Shown: piece by piece, positions 42,774 to 51,641 of the stretch | Numbering within the stretch: the stretch's first letter is position 1 | Layout: every line of letters begins with the position of its first letter | Assembly: GCA_938045565.1 (NCBI GenBank) | Contig: CALIAZ010000006.1 | Location: 1 to 54,181, forward strand | Length of the DNA stretch: 54,181 nucleotides | Reading direction: 5' to 3' | DNA from: an uncultured Atopobium sp. | Lineage (GTDB): Bacteria > Actinomycetota > Coriobacteriia > Coriobacteriales > Atopobiaceae | Translations under genes and position numbers: made by a program | The notes under the pieces: model-generated | The model's database searches: none | What the model saw: the letters and a program-made list of their open reading frames with translations, nothing else | What the model was told of the DNA's origin: nothing

Positions 42774-42838
42774 TTTCTCGCGCGTCGGTCGCGCTCGTCC
42801 GCGACATCCGTGCTCGTTCGCGCCTGTGCGCGTTTGTC
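42774..42838 (+). repeat. GC-rich low-complexity patch between ulaC and ulaA
   Basis: Short imperfect units built from CGCGTC, GCTCGTCC and GTGCTCGTTCGCGCC, unlike the flanking genes in base composition. Similar patches follow fruK, yebC and the transketolase genes. Confidence 0.5.
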
Positions 42839-42923
42839 CCCATCTGGGCAGGTTATTGAGGATTTCCTTTTGTAGTGTGGGCTGCAGAAGGTAAGTATGT
42901 AGGACCCTTTGAAAGGGGTATCA

Positions 42924-44435
42924 ATGGATATTGTTCTTGGTATTTGGAAATGGTTTGCGAGCAACTTCTTGACTCAGCCAGCCTATTTCATCGGTTTGAT
43001 TGTTGCTATCGGCTACATTCTTCTTAAGAAGAAGTGGTACGACGTACTCGCTGGCTTCCTTAAGGCAGTCATTGGTTATCAGATCCTCCTGGTTGGTTCC
43101 GGCGGACTGGTAACTGCATTCCGTCCAGTTCTCGTTGGACTTGAGGCTCGCTTTAACCTTTCTGCAATGGTTATTGACCCATACTTTGGCCAGAACGCAG
43201 TACAGGCAGGTATGGAGGCATCTAACGCTCCTGAGTTTATCGCAGGTCGTTCCTTCTCCTCCGTTATGCTTCTTCTGCTCTTTGCTTTCATTCTGAACAT
43301 TGTTCTGGTTGCTTTTAAGAAGCAGACTAAGCTTCGCGCAATCTTTACTACTGGTCACGTCCAGGTTCAGCAGGCAGCAACTGCATTTTGGCTTATCCTC
43401 TTCTGCTTCCCACAGCTTAACGACGTTACCATCCTTGCAGTTATGACCGTTCTCCTTGGCCTTTACTGGGCAGTTGGCTCCAACCTTTGTATTGGACCTA
43501 CCCAGGACCTCACTGATGGTGCTGGTCTTACCATTGCTCACCAGCAGATGTTTGGTGTTTACTGCGCATCCAAGGCTTCCGAGTGGCTCTCCAAGCACTC
43601 CAAGAAGGAGTCCAAGCGCATCGAGGACATTGAGCTCCCAGGCTTCCTCAAGATCTTTAACGAGAACCTCGTTGCAACTGCAATTCTTATGACAGCATTC
43701 TTTGGCGTCATCCTTGCTGTTCTTGGTCAGGACTTCCTGCTTGAGAACAAGTTCATGAAGCAAGGTCAGGATTTCTTCTTCTACATCATGACCACTTCCT
43801 TCCAGTTTGCTGTTTACCTCTCCATCCTGCAGCTTGGTGTTCGTACCTTCGTTACTGAGCTCACCAACTCCTTCCAGGGTATTTCTAACAAGCTCCTCAA
43901 GGGTTCCGTCCCAGGCGTTGACTGCGCAGTTACCTACGGCTTTGGTTCTCCAAACGCAGTTACCCTTGGCTTCCTCATGGGTGCAGCTGGCCAGTTCCTG
44001 GCAATCGCAGCTCTGCTGCTTCTGAAGTCTCCAGTTGTTGTTATCGCAGGCTTCGTTCCACTGTTCTTCGATAACGCTACTATCGGCGTTTACGCAAACA
44101 ACAAGGGCGGCCTCCGCGCAGTTCTTATCATGCCTTTCATCTCTGGTCTTCTCCAGGTCTTTGGTTCAGCTCTTATCGCTGGCTGGGTTGGCATGGCTGC
44201 ATACGGTGGATACCTTGGCATGTGGGACTGGGCAGTTGTCTGGCCAATCATGACCGGCATCATGAAGTTCCTGTCCTACGCAGGTCTCGCAATTGTTGTC
44301 ATCGGTCTTATCGCAATCCCACAGCTCCAGTACCGTGCAAACAAGGACACGTACTTCATGGAGGTTGAGGATTACCAGAAGTGCAAGGAAATCCGTGCAC
44401 AGAAGGCCGCCGCAGCTAGTGCGGAAAGCAAGTAG
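42924..44435 (+). CDS. ulaA: PTS ascorbate-type permease EIIC
   Basis: A 503-aa membrane protein of the UlaA family with about eleven hydrophobic segments; characteristic sequences are QPAYFIGLIVAIGYILLKK near the start, GFLKAVIGYQILLVGSGGL, and FGSPNAVTLGFLMGAAGQF late. It transports L-ascorbate or a related acid and, with EIIA and EIIB, delivers the 6-phosphate. The start ATG at 42924 follows GAAAGGGG. The length is somewhat above E. coli UlaA (465 aa), due mainly to a charged loop (SKHSKKESKRIEDIELPG) and a Lys/Ala-rich C-terminus. A hairpin follows before ulaB. Confidence 0.92.
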   Translation: MDIVLGIWKWFASNFLTQPAYFIGLIVAIGYILLKKKWYDVLAGFLKAVIGYQILLVGSGGLVTAFRPVLVGLEARFNLSAMVIDPYFGQNAVQAGMEASNAPEFIAGRSFSSVMLLLLFAFILNIVLVAFKKQTKLRAIFTTGHVQVQQAATAFWLILFCFPQLNDVTILAVMTVLLGLYWAVGSNLCIGPTQDLTDGAGLTIAHQQMFGVYCASKASEWLSKHSKKESKRIEDIELPGFLKIFNENLVATAILMTAFFGVILAVLGQDFLLENKFMKQGQDFFFYIMTTSFQFAVYLSILQLGVRTFVTELTNSFQGISNKLLKGSVPGVDCAVTYGFGSPNAVTLGFLMGAAGQFLAIAALLLLKSPVVVIAGFVPLFFDNATIGVYANNKGGLRAVLIMPFISGLLQVFGSALIAGWVGMAAYGGYLGMWDWAVVWPIMTGIMKFLSYAGLAIVVIGLIAIPQLQYRANKDTYFMEVEDYQKCKEIRAQKAAAASAESK

Positions 44436-44449
44436 CCCTCTTTCTTCCT

Positions 44450-44479
44450 ACCCTGAGCAGACCCCCATCTGCTCAGGGT
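44450..44479 (+). terminator. Hairpin between ulaA and ulaB, partial terminator or processing site
   Basis: An 11-bp stem (ACCCTGAGCAG with CTGCTCAGGGT) around ACCCCCAT, followed by only two T. Weak tract suggests partial termination or message stabilisation inside the operon. Confidence 0.6.
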
Positions 44480-44600
44480 TATTAGTAATACTCGGCACAT
44501 TGATTGATGCAATATTTGCTTTAAAAGTGATGTGCATAGTGCCCAAATGGGTACATACACAATGTGTCCGTAATCAGTTTGTTTGATCGAAGGAGTCAAC

Positions 44601-44909
44601 ATGAACGCAAAGATTTTGGTCGCATGTGCTAACGGCGCAGGTACCTCCTTGATGATGAAGATGACCGCTGAGCGCGTCACTCAGAAGCTCAACATGGGCG
44701 TCGATAAGATTCACCACTGCGCACTGTCTGAGGGCGTAAGCTCTGCTCGTCAGTACGACATTGTTTTTGCTCCTCTTAACTTCCTAAACATGTACGACGA
44801 TGCTGCTAAGGCTGGCGTTACCGTCATTGGTCTGCGCAACGTTCTTTCTGACGCAGAGATGGAAGAGAAGCTCAAGGAAACCGGCGCTGCAGAGAAGTTT
44901 TCCGCATAG
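44601..44909 (+). CDS. ulaB: PTS ascorbate-type EIIB component
   Basis: A 102-aa EIIB with the phosphocysteine loop at the start: MNAKILVACANGAGTSLMMK, Cys9. Length and sequence fit UlaB (101 aa in E. coli). It passes phosphate from EIIA to the substrate bound by UlaA. GAAGGAG precedes the ATG at 44601; the frame extends a few codons upstream without a ribosome site. The order A-C-B differs from the usual ulaABC order of E. coli. Confidence 0.93.
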   Translation: MNAKILVACANGAGTSLMMKMTAERVTQKLNMGVDKIHHCALSEGVSSARQYDIVFAPLNFLNMYDDAAKAGVTVIGLRNVLSDAEMEEKLKETGAAEKFSA

Positions 44910-44938
44910 TTTAGGTTTCTAAAGAATCGAGCACTTTA

Positions 44939-45994
44939 ATGACTTTTGAGAAGAAAATTCTTGCCGAGATGCCTAAGTGCTATGCACTTGGCATGTTTGA
45001 GGGAGAAGACACACCAAGCTTTTTAGCTGCTGTCGAGAAGGACGGTCCAATCCGTCGTTTTACGCTTGATGGCGAGTCTCTAGAGACTGTTGCTCCAGGC
45101 CCTGGTGGCGTCATGACCATTACTCAGGTCCCTGGCAGGAAAGATCAGTTCCTCGCAACCCGCAAGTTCTTCTCGCCAAACTTTGGTGGAGACGACGCGG
45201 CAATCGCATCCTATACCAAGCAGGCAGACGGTTCGTGGTCTGAGCAGATTCTCTGCGACCTCCCTTATGTTCACCGTTTTGGCATCCTAAAGGCTGCTGA
45301 CGGTCAGCTTTGGGTTCTTGCTTGCTCTATCAAGGGAGGAGCTGAGACAGGCGTCAAGGATGATTGGCGCACTCCAGGTGCTGTTTGGGCTGCTCCTCTA
45401 AGCAACAACCTTGAGCAGTACACAGCAGACAACCAGCTTAAGCTGACTTGTGTTGCTAATTATCAGGTTCAGAATCACGGTTTCTGGACTGCACCTGATA
45501 AATCGTATGCTTTGATCTCAACCGCTGCAGGCGTGTTTAGATATGTGCCACCAACTACTCCTGAGGGTGCTTGGGATGTCACCTGCCTTCTGGTCCAGCC
45601 AACAAGCGATATTGTTGCAACGGATTTTGATGGCGACGGCAAGCTGGAGATCCTTACCTTCTCCAAGTTCCACGGTGACACGCTGGCAATTTGGCATGAA
45701 GGCCAGACTCGCGATCGCTACGAGCAGGTTTGGTGCGACCCACAGAAGCGCAGCTTCCTTCACGCGCTTTGGGCAGCAGACCTTAATGGCGAGAAGTGCG
45801 CAGTTATTGGCAACCGTAAAGATGGTCGCGATTTGTTGCTTGTTAGATACGTTGACGGTGAGTACACCGTAGACGTTATCGACCACGACCTCGGACCAGC
45901 AAACTGCATGGTGTATAGGCATGACGGCAGCGATTACATTGTTGCTGCATATCGTGAGACAGACCAGCTGGCTCTCTACAAAGTAGTGGAGTAG
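44939..45994 (+). CDS. Unknown cytoplasmic propeller-like protein in the sugar-acid operon
   Basis: A 351-aa protein with no signal peptide and no membrane segment. The sequence is a chain of short beta-rich repeats with Trp/Phe and one clear FG-GAP/VCBS-type calcium loop (VATDFDGDGKLEILTF, about residues 225-240), followed by similar units around WAADLNGEKCAVIGNR and MVYRHDGSDYIVAAYR, suggesting a beta-propeller. I know no function. It lies 29 bases after ulaB and 123 bases before ulaG, at the place where ulaD is expected in such operons. It could be a sugar-acid lactonase, isomerase or binding protein. The ribosome site is weak (AAAGAATCGAG). Confidence 0.75.
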   Translation: MTFEKKILAEMPKCYALGMFEGEDTPSFLAAVEKDGPIRRFTLDGESLETVAPGPGGVMTITQVPGRKDQFLATRKFFSPNFGGDDAAIASYTKQADGSWSEQILCDLPYVHRFGILKAADGQLWVLACSIKGGAETGVKDDWRTPGAVWAAPLSNNLEQYTADNQLKLTCVANYQVQNHGFWTAPDKSYALISTAAGVFRYVPPTTPEGAWDVTCLLVQPTSDIVATDFDGDGKLEILTFSKFHGDTLAIWHEGQTRDRYEQVWCDPQKRSFLHALWAADLNGEKCAVIGNRKDGRDLLLVRYVDGEYTVDVIDHDLGPANCMVYRHDGSDYIVAAYRETDQLALYKVVE

Positions 45995-46117
45995 GGCTGC
46001 GTTTTGTAGCGAGCGCTCAGGATGAGCTTCTGAGCATGCAGGCAAAGTCCTGAGCGCCGCTCAATAACCTGCGTATACATCAGTACTAGTCCTATGTTTT
46101 ATAGAAAGGAGCGCGTA

Positions 46118-47236
46118 ATGGCAGATTTGAAAGACGTCACACGCGACAGTTGGATTATGAGCACCTTCCCTGAGTGGGGAACTTGGCTCAACGAAGAGAT
46201 TGACAATGCCGTAGTAGAGCCAGGTCAGGTTGAGATGTGGTGGCTCGGCTGCGTTGGTATTTGGTTTAAGACTCCTGGTGGAGCAAACGTTGCTGTTGAC
46301 TTCTGGGCAGGCAACGGTAAGCGCACCCACGGTGACGGTCTCATGAAGCCTGGTCACCAGATGGCAAACATGGCTGGCGTTCGTAAGATGCAGCCAAACC
46401 TGCGTAACGTTCCCTTTGTTATTGATCCATTTGCTATCAAGAACCTTGACGCAGTTGTAGTAACTCACATTCACCAGGACCATATGTCCAAGGAGCTAGC
46501 AGCTCACGTTGTTAACAACAACATGACCACTACTGACGAGAATGGCAAAGAGATCCCAGTTCCATTTATTGGTCCTAAGGATGCCGTTGACATTTGGGTT
46601 GGCTGGGGCGTTCCACGCGAGCAGTGCATTGTTGTCAAGCCTGGCGACCGTGTTAAGGTTAAGGACATGGAGATCGTTGCATACGATTCCTTTGACCGCA
46701 CCATCATCGTTACCACTACTGATACATCTGCAAACCGCCCAGACCTCTGGGGTAAGTGCCCAATGGACATGGACGAGAAGGCAGTTAACTACCTCTTTGT
46801 CACCCCTGGTGGAAACATCTATCACTCCGGCGACTCTCACTACTCCATTTATTTTGCTAAGCACGGTAAAGACATCGCTAAGGAGTTTGGCGGCGTAGAC
46901 GTCTGCTTTGGCGCTTATGGCTGCAACCCAATTGGTATCCAGGACAAGATGGAAGCAACCGATATGCTCCGTATGGCTGAGGCTCTTCAGTCCAAGGTTG
47001 TTATCCCAATTCACCACGATGTTTGGACTAACTTCCAGGCAGACGTCCAGGAGATCAAGGTTCTTTGGGACATGCGTAAGGACCGCCTTGACTACAAGTT
47101 CCACCCATTCTTCTGGGAGGTCGGCGGCCACTACACCTATCCACAGGATAAGGACCGCTTTGCTTACCATCACGACCGTGGCTTCCATGACTGCTTCGAT
47201 CACGAGCCAAACGTTCCATTCCGTAGCGTTCTCTAA
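46118..47236 (+). CDS. ulaG: L-ascorbate-6-phosphate lactonase
   Basis: A 372-aa metallo-beta-lactamase-fold lactonase (E. coli UlaG 354 aa). Landmarks: WWLGCVGIWFKTPGGANVAVDFWAGNG at the start, VVVTHIHQDHMS (HxHxDH metal site), HSGDSHYS and IPIHHDVW. It opens ascorbate-6-phosphate to 3-keto-L-gulonate-6-phosphate using manganese or a similar metal, in the cytoplasm. GAAAGGAG precedes the ATG at 46118. It is followed by ulaF after 12 bases. The presence of ulaG supports an ascorbate-like or lactone substrate for the PTS. Confidence 0.95.
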   Translation: MADLKDVTRDSWIMSTFPEWGTWLNEEIDNAVVEPGQVEMWWLGCVGIWFKTPGGANVAVDFWAGNGKRTHGDGLMKPGHQMANMAGVRKMQPNLRNVPFVIDPFAIKNLDAVVVTHIHQDHMSKELAAHVVNNNMTTTDENGKEIPVPFIGPKDAVDIWVGWGVPREQCIVVKPGDRVKVKDMEIVAYDSFDRTIIVTTTDTSANRPDLWGKCPMDMDEKAVNYLFVTPGGNIYHSGDSHYSIYFAKHGKDIAKEFGGVDVCFGAYGCNPIGIQDKMEATDMLRMAEALQSKVVIPIHHDVWTNFQADVQEIKVLWDMRKDRLDYKFHPFFWEVGGHYTYPQDKDRFAYHHDRGFHDCFDHEPNVPFRSVL

Positions 47237-47248
47237 GGAGCAGACTCT

Positions 47249-47950
47249 ATGATGCTTAAAGAGCTTCGTGATGAAGTGTATGAAGCAAACATGGACCTGC
47301 CAAAGCATGGCCTGGTAGTTTTTACCTGGGGTAATGCTTCTGGACTTGACCGTGAGCGTGGTCTGTTTGTCATTAAGCCATCGGGCGTCTCCTATGAGGA
47401 GCTCAGTCCAGAGAACTTGGTTGTCTGTGATCTTGACGGCAACGTTGTTGAGGGTGAGCTCAACCCATCTTCCGATACTCCAACTCATGCATGCCTGTAT
47501 CGTGCATGGGGCGATAAGATCGGCGGAATTGTTCACACTCACTCAACCCACGCTGTTTCTTGGGCACAGGCAGGACGCTCTATTCCTTGCTATGGCACCA
47601 CACACGCAGATTATTTCTACGGAGATATTCCTTGCGTGCGTAGCCTTACCAAGGACGAGGTAGAAAGTGCATATGAGCTTGAGACCGGAAACGTTATTGT
47701 TGAGGGCTTCGCTCATCTGGACCCAATTGCGGTTCCAGGAACGCTTCTTCACAACCACGGTCCTTTCTCTTGGGGTAAAGACGCAATGGCTGCTGTGTAT
47801 CACGCAGTAGTTATCGAGGAGGTTGCTAAGATGGCAACACTCACCGAGCTCAATAACCCTAAGGTTCAGGAGGCGCCACAGTACCTTCAGGACAAGCACT
47901 ACATGCGCAAGCATGGTCCAAATGCCTACTATGGACAGGGTAATCACTAA
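47249..47950 (+). CDS. ulaF: L-ribulose-5-phosphate 4-epimerase
   Basis: A 233-aa class II aldolase-fold epimerase. Zinc-binding HTHSTHAVSWAQAG (His-x-His) and the later LLHNHGPFSWGKD (third His) match AraD/UlaF/SgbE; GNASGLDRERGLFVIKPSGVSYEEL at the start binds phosphate. It converts L-ribulose-5-phosphate to D-xylulose-5-phosphate, feeding the transketolase encoded downstream. AAGGAG lies six bases before ATG 47249 (a second ATG follows at once). A strong terminator hairpin comes 32 bases after the stop. Confidence 0.93.
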   Translation: MMLKELRDEVYEANMDLPKHGLVVFTWGNASGLDRERGLFVIKPSGVSYEELSPENLVVCDLDGNVVEGELNPSSDTPTHACLYRAWGDKIGGIVHTHSTHAVSWAQAGRSIPCYGTTHADYFYGDIPCVRSLTKDEVESAYELETGNVIVEGFAHLDPIAVPGTLLHNHGPFSWGKDAMAAVYHAVVIEEVAKMATLTELNNPKVQEAPQYLQDKHYMRKHGPNAYYGQGNH

Positions 47951-47981
47951 AGCCTGTTCAGTGAGTAGAATCTGTTTCAGT

Positions 47982-48012
47982 CAGGCGGTCTTGTATAAGG
48001 CCGCCTGTTTTT
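47982..48012 (+). terminator. Terminator inside the sugar-acid operon
   Basis: An 11-bp stem with one G-T pair (CAGGCGGTCTT with AAGGCCGCCTG), loop GTAT, then five T, placed between ulaF and ulaE and touching the ulaE ribosome site (AAAAGGAG). It probably lowers transcription of the distal genes. Confidence 0.85.
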
Positions 48013-48025
48013 AAAAGGAGAAGAT

Positions 48026-48874
48026 ATGTCCAAGTATCAGCTAGGACTTTACGAGAAGGCCACTCCAACTGATCTTTCTTGGGAAGAGCGCCTCAGCGTA
48101 GCAGGGGAGTCTGGCTTTGATTATGTTGAGATCTCCGTTGATGAGTCTGACGCTCGTCTTTCTCGCCTTGAGTGGACTGGTGAGGAGCGTGCGGCAGTTC
48201 GTCAGGCAATGGTAAACTCTGGCGTTCGTCTGGGTTCTATGTGCCTTTCTGGTCACCGTAAGTATCCTTTTGGTTCTCGCGATCAAGCAACTCGTGAGCG
48301 CAGTCTTGAGATTATGCAGAAGGCACTTGACCTTGCAGGTGACCTGGGACTTCATACTATCCAGCTTGCTGGTTATGACGTGTACTACGAGGACGGCGCA
48401 GAGGATACACGCAAATACTTTGAGGAGAATCTGGTAAAGGCTGTAGAAATGGCCGCTAAGGCAGGCATTGTTATGGGCTTTGAGACTATGGAGACTCCTT
48501 TTATGGATACGGTCGAGAAGGCCATGCACTATGTAAGCCTTATCAACAGCCCTTACCTTGGTGTGTATCCCGACGCCGGTAACCTCACTAATGCATCGTT
48601 TATTTACGGCAACACTGTTGCTGACGATATCGCTCTTGGTGCGGGTCACATCTTTGCAGCTCACCTTAAAGAGACTGTTGCTGGCGCTTATCGCGAGATT
48701 CCATTCTCTACCGGCACCACTGATTACGAAGGAGCTCTGTCGCAACTTGTTCCTCAGGGCGTCAGGCGCTTTGTTGCAGAGATGTGGTACACCGGCAACG
48801 AGAACTGGAAAGAAGACCTTGTTTTTGCTTCCACCTACGTTCGCAGCAAAATTGATAAGGCGTTTGAGGGGTAA
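48026..48874 (+). CDS. ulaE: L-xylulose-5-phosphate 3-epimerase
   Basis: A 282-aa TIM-barrel epimerase of the UlaE/SgbU family (E. coli UlaE 284 aa). Typical segments: GLYEKATP at the start, GFDYVEISVDESD, SMCLSGHRKYPFGS, LAGYDVYYE and GVYPDAGNLTN. It interconverts L-xylulose-5-phosphate and L-ribulose-5-phosphate, the step before UlaF. AAAAGGAGAAG precedes the ATG. Located behind an internal terminator, so it may be expressed less than ulaF. Confidence 0.95.
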   Translation: MSKYQLGLYEKATPTDLSWEERLSVAGESGFDYVEISVDESDARLSRLEWTGEERAAVRQAMVNSGVRLGSMCLSGHRKYPFGSRDQATRERSLEIMQKALDLAGDLGLHTIQLAGYDVYYEDGAEDTRKYFEENLVKAVEMAAKAGIVMGFETMETPFMDTVEKAMHYVSLINSPYLGVYPDAGNLTNASFIYGNTVADDIALGAGHIFAAHLKETVAGAYREIPFSTGTTDYEGALSQLVPQGVRRFVAEMWYTGNENWKEDLVFASTYVRSKIDKAFEG

Positions 48875-49007
48875 ACGGCCTTTTTGCACTTGTTTTGGGT
48901 TTCTCACCACAGACGGTACATAAGAATCTGTACAATGTGGATGAGCTCTTTCTTAGTACGACGTACGTTTCCAAACTCGTTTAAGTTTGTACAGGGAAGG
49001 ATTTACC

Positions 49008-49688
49008 ATGAAATTCTTTATTGACACGGCAGATATCGATGAGATTTCTGAGGCCCTTAGCTGGGGCTGCTTGGCAGGTGTTACTACCAACCCATCACTG
49101 TATGCAAAGATTGGCGGCAAGCTAGCCGACTTTGAGTCTCATATGGTTAAGATTGCTCAGCTTTGCGAGGGACTTCCTGTTTCTGCTGAGTCAACGGCAA
49201 CAACAACTGAGGGTATGATTGAGGAAGGCCGTCACCTGGCTTCTCTTGCTCCAAACATTGTTGTTAAGCTTCCTATCTGTGCAGAGAGCCTTGCTGCTAC
49301 TCATCAGCTTGCTTCTGAGGGAATTCGCGTCAACATGACGTTGATCTTTTCGGCACCTCAGGCTCTTCTTGCTGCAAACGCTGGCGCCCGTTACATTTCG
49401 CCCTTTGTTGGTCGTTTTGATGACATTGGCGAGGACGGTATTGAGCAGCTGGGAACGGTAGTTTCGTGCATTGAGAACTATGCATGGGATAAAAACGTTG
49501 ACCACACCGTAGAGATTATTACGGCTTCTGTCCGTACGCCTAATCACGTGACTCAGGCAGCTCTGCTTGGTGCTGACATCGCAACCGTTCCATTTGGAGC
49601 TTTGAAGAAGTGCCTTAAGCACCCTCTGACCGATGCTGGCCTCAAGTCTTTTGAGGCAGACTGGGAAAAGGTTAAGGCTCAGCAATAA
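49008..49688 (+). CDS. Transaldolase-like / fructose-6-phosphate aldolase
   Basis: A 226-aa member of the short (FSA/TalC) transaldolase subfamily. MKFFIDTADIDEI and GVTTNPSL at the start, Schiff-base Lys87 in VVKLPI, and NMTLIFSAPQALLAANAGARYISPFVGR are family hallmarks. It acts as transaldolase or as fructose-6-phosphate aldolase; sequence alone cannot decide. Its place before the transketolase genes suggests a non-oxidative pentose-phosphate role. GGGAAGG precedes the ATG at 49008. A hairpin lies after the stop. Confidence 0.92.
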   Translation: MKFFIDTADIDEISEALSWGCLAGVTTNPSLYAKIGGKLADFESHMVKIAQLCEGLPVSAESTATTTEGMIEEGRHLASLAPNIVVKLPICAESLAATHQLASEGIRVNMTLIFSAPQALLAANAGARYISPFVGRFDDIGEDGIEQLGTVVSCIENYAWDKNVDHTVEIITASVRTPNHVTQAALLGADIATVPFGALKKCLKHPLTDAGLKSFEADWEKVKAQQ

Positions 49689-49697
49689 AAGAGATTG

Positions 49698-49727
49698 AAG
49701 TACGCCCAGCCTAGGTTGGGCGTACTT
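49698..49727 (+). terminator. Hairpin after the transaldolase gene
   Basis: An 11-bp perfect stem (AAGTACGCCCA with TGGGCGTACTT), followed by GCTTTACG. The T tract is poor, so partial termination before the transketolase genes is likely. Confidence 0.7.
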
Positions 49728-49792
49728 GCTTTACGTGCCTGTCCGTGCATCGTTTAGGCATCGTTTAGGCACCAATTTTTGAGAGGATGAGA

Positions 49793-50722
49793 ATGGGAAC
49801 AACTGCATTACCCGAGCGCAACCTCACTGATGATGAGCTCAAGCTTGCAGCTAATACGCTGAGGCGTGATGTCATTGACATGCTCGAGAAGAGCAAGTCA
49901 GGTCATCCTGGTGGCTCACTGAGTGCGGCAGATATTGTGGCCACACTGTTCTTCTCGGGAGTGATGAAGTACAACCACAACAACCCAGAGGACCACACTG
50001 AGGATAGGTTCTTCCTGTCCAAGGGCCACGTGGCTCCTGTGCTGTATGCTGCGTACCACCTGCTTGATTGGCTCCATGACGAGGATATGGTTACCCTCCG
50101 TCAGCTTGGCAGTCGCTTGCAGGGTCACCCAGATTGCCATGCATGTCCTGGCATTGAAGTTTGCTCCGGCTCTCTTGGTCAGGGTCTCTCGGTAGCTGCA
50201 GGATGCGCTCTAGGCCTGTCTATGGACGCTCTGGCAAGCGGCGAGCGCGCCAAGAAGGTATTTGTCCTTCTGGGCGACGGTGAGTTGCAGGAGGGCTCTA
50301 ACTGGGAAGCATGCATGTTTGCTGCTCACCAGAAGCTGGATAACCTTATTGCCATTGTGGACCTCAATAACCTGCAGATTGATGGCCACGTCACCGATGT
50401 GTGCTCTCTTGGCGATATTGACGAGAAGTTCCGCTCCTTTGGCTGGAATGTACTGCGCGTTAACGGTCACGAGGTCGTCTCGGTGCGCCAGACTCTTCTC
50501 GCCGCACGAGATGGTCGCGAGGCAGGAAACACGGCTCCTACCGTGGTCATTTGCCAGACCGTCAAGGGCAAGGGTGTCTCGTTTATGGAGGACAAGGCTT
50601 CCTGGCACGGAAACGCTCCTTCGGCCGAGCAGGCTGACCTTGCGCGAGAAGAACTTGATGCAGCTAGAGAGCTTCTTTTGATTGATCTTCAAGGTGATGG
50701 TAAGGAGGTTGCCAATGTCTAG
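49793..50722 (+). CDS. Transketolase, N-terminal (TPP-binding) subunit
   Basis: A 309-aa protein equal to the first half of transketolase: SGHPGGSLSAADIVATLFF, LSKGHVAPVLYAAY, GSLGQGLSVAAGCALG and the TPP/metal motif GDGELQEGSNWEA through NLNLQIDG-like LNNLQIDG. With the next gene it forms a split transketolase that transfers two-carbon units between pentose and triose/hexose phosphates. The ATG at 49793 is preferred because GAGAGG ends six bases before it. It overlaps the C-terminal subunit gene by eight bases. The 11-bp word GCATCGTTTAG is tandemly duplicated just upstream (49748-49769). Confidence 0.93.
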   Translation: MGTTALPERNLTDDELKLAANTLRRDVIDMLEKSKSGHPGGSLSAADIVATLFFSGVMKYNHNNPEDHTEDRFFLSKGHVAPVLYAAYHLLDWLHDEDMVTLRQLGSRLQGHPDCHACPGIEVCSGSLGQGLSVAAGCALGLSMDALASGERAKKVFVLLGDGELQEGSNWEACMFAAHQKLDNLIAIVDLNNLQIDGHVTDVCSLGDIDEKFRSFGWNVLRVNGHEVVSVRQTLLAARDGREAGNTAPTVVICQTVKGKGVSFMEDKASWHGNAPSAEQADLAREELDAARELLLIDLQGDGKEVANV

Positions 50723-51641
50723 AGCAACTCGTGAGGCATATGGTCAGACTCTTGTTGAGCTGGTAAACGAGGGTCACGATATTGTGGCCGTTGACGCAGA
50801 CCTTGCTGGCTCCACCAAGCTTGCCGATCTCCAGAAGGCCTTCCCACAGCGTATGGTTGACGTGGGAATTGCCGAGCAGAACATGGTTGGTGTTGCATCA
50901 GGACTTTCGCTCACAGGACGCACCGTGTTTACTGGCTCGTTTGCCGTGTTTGCAACTGGTCGCGCTTACGACCAGATTAGAAACACCGTCTGCGACTCCG
51001 GCCTTAACGTGAAGATTTGCCCTACGCACGCAGGCATTACGGTAGGAGAGGACGGCGCCACCCACCAGTCCCTTGAGGACATTGGCATGATGCGCGCCCT
51101 GCCTCAGATGCGCGTGCTTGTTCCTGCAGATTACAACGCTACCAAGGCAGCACTCAGACTTGCTGCCGAGGCCGATGGTCCCTTCTACGTGCGCATGGGT
51201 CGCCACAAGGTTGCCGACATCTACGACGAGTCCTTCAAGGGCGGCCTGCCTTTTGCAAACGTTTTGCGTGAGGGTACAGACGTTACGATCGCCGCTTGCG
51301 GTGTTGAGGTTGCTCAGGCACTTGCAGCAGCAGATTTGCTGGCAGAGGAAAAGATCTCTGCCGAGGTTATTGACGTGTTCTCCATTAAGCCTTTGGACGA
51401 GGAAGTCATTTTGGCATCTGCCGAGAAGACCCGCCATGTGGTAACCGTTGAGGAGCACAACGTGGCAACAGGCCTTGGAGCTGCAGTTGCTGAGCTTCTG
51501 GCCGAGCAACTGCCCACGCCAATGCGCTTTGCTGGAATGCGTACCTTTGGCACGTCCGCTCCTGGTGACGTGCTGCTCTCGCACTTTGGCCTGGACGCTG
51601 AGGGCATTGCCGCTCGCGTTAGGGAGTTCTTGCTCTCGTAG
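50715..51641 (+). CDS. Transketolase, C-terminal (pyrimidine-binding) subunit
   Basis: A 308-aa protein equal to the second half of transketolase: pyrimidine-binding domain with DAD, FPQRMVDVGIAEQNMVGVASGL (conserved catalytic Glu) and FTGSFAVFATGRAYDQ, then the C-terminal transketolase domain with SIKPLDEE and VVTVEEHNVATGLG. It pairs with the preceding subunit, whose gene it overlaps by eight bases. AAGGAGG is embedded in the end of the previous gene. This is the last gene of the sugar-acid operon; a hairpin follows at 51754. Confidence 0.94.
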   Translation: MSRATREAYGQTLVELVNEGHDIVAVDADLAGSTKLADLQKAFPQRMVDVGIAEQNMVGVASGLSLTGRTVFTGSFAVFATGRAYDQIRNTVCDSGLNVKICPTHAGITVGEDGATHQSLEDIGMMRALPQMRVLVPADYNATKAALRLAAEADGPFYVRMGRHKVADIYDESFKGGLPFANVLREGTDVTIAACGVEVAQALAAADLLAEEKISAEVIDVFSIKPLDEEVILASAEKTRHVVTVEEHNVATGLGAAVAELLAEQLPTPMRFAGMRTFGTSAPGDVLLSHFGLDAEGIAARVREFLLS

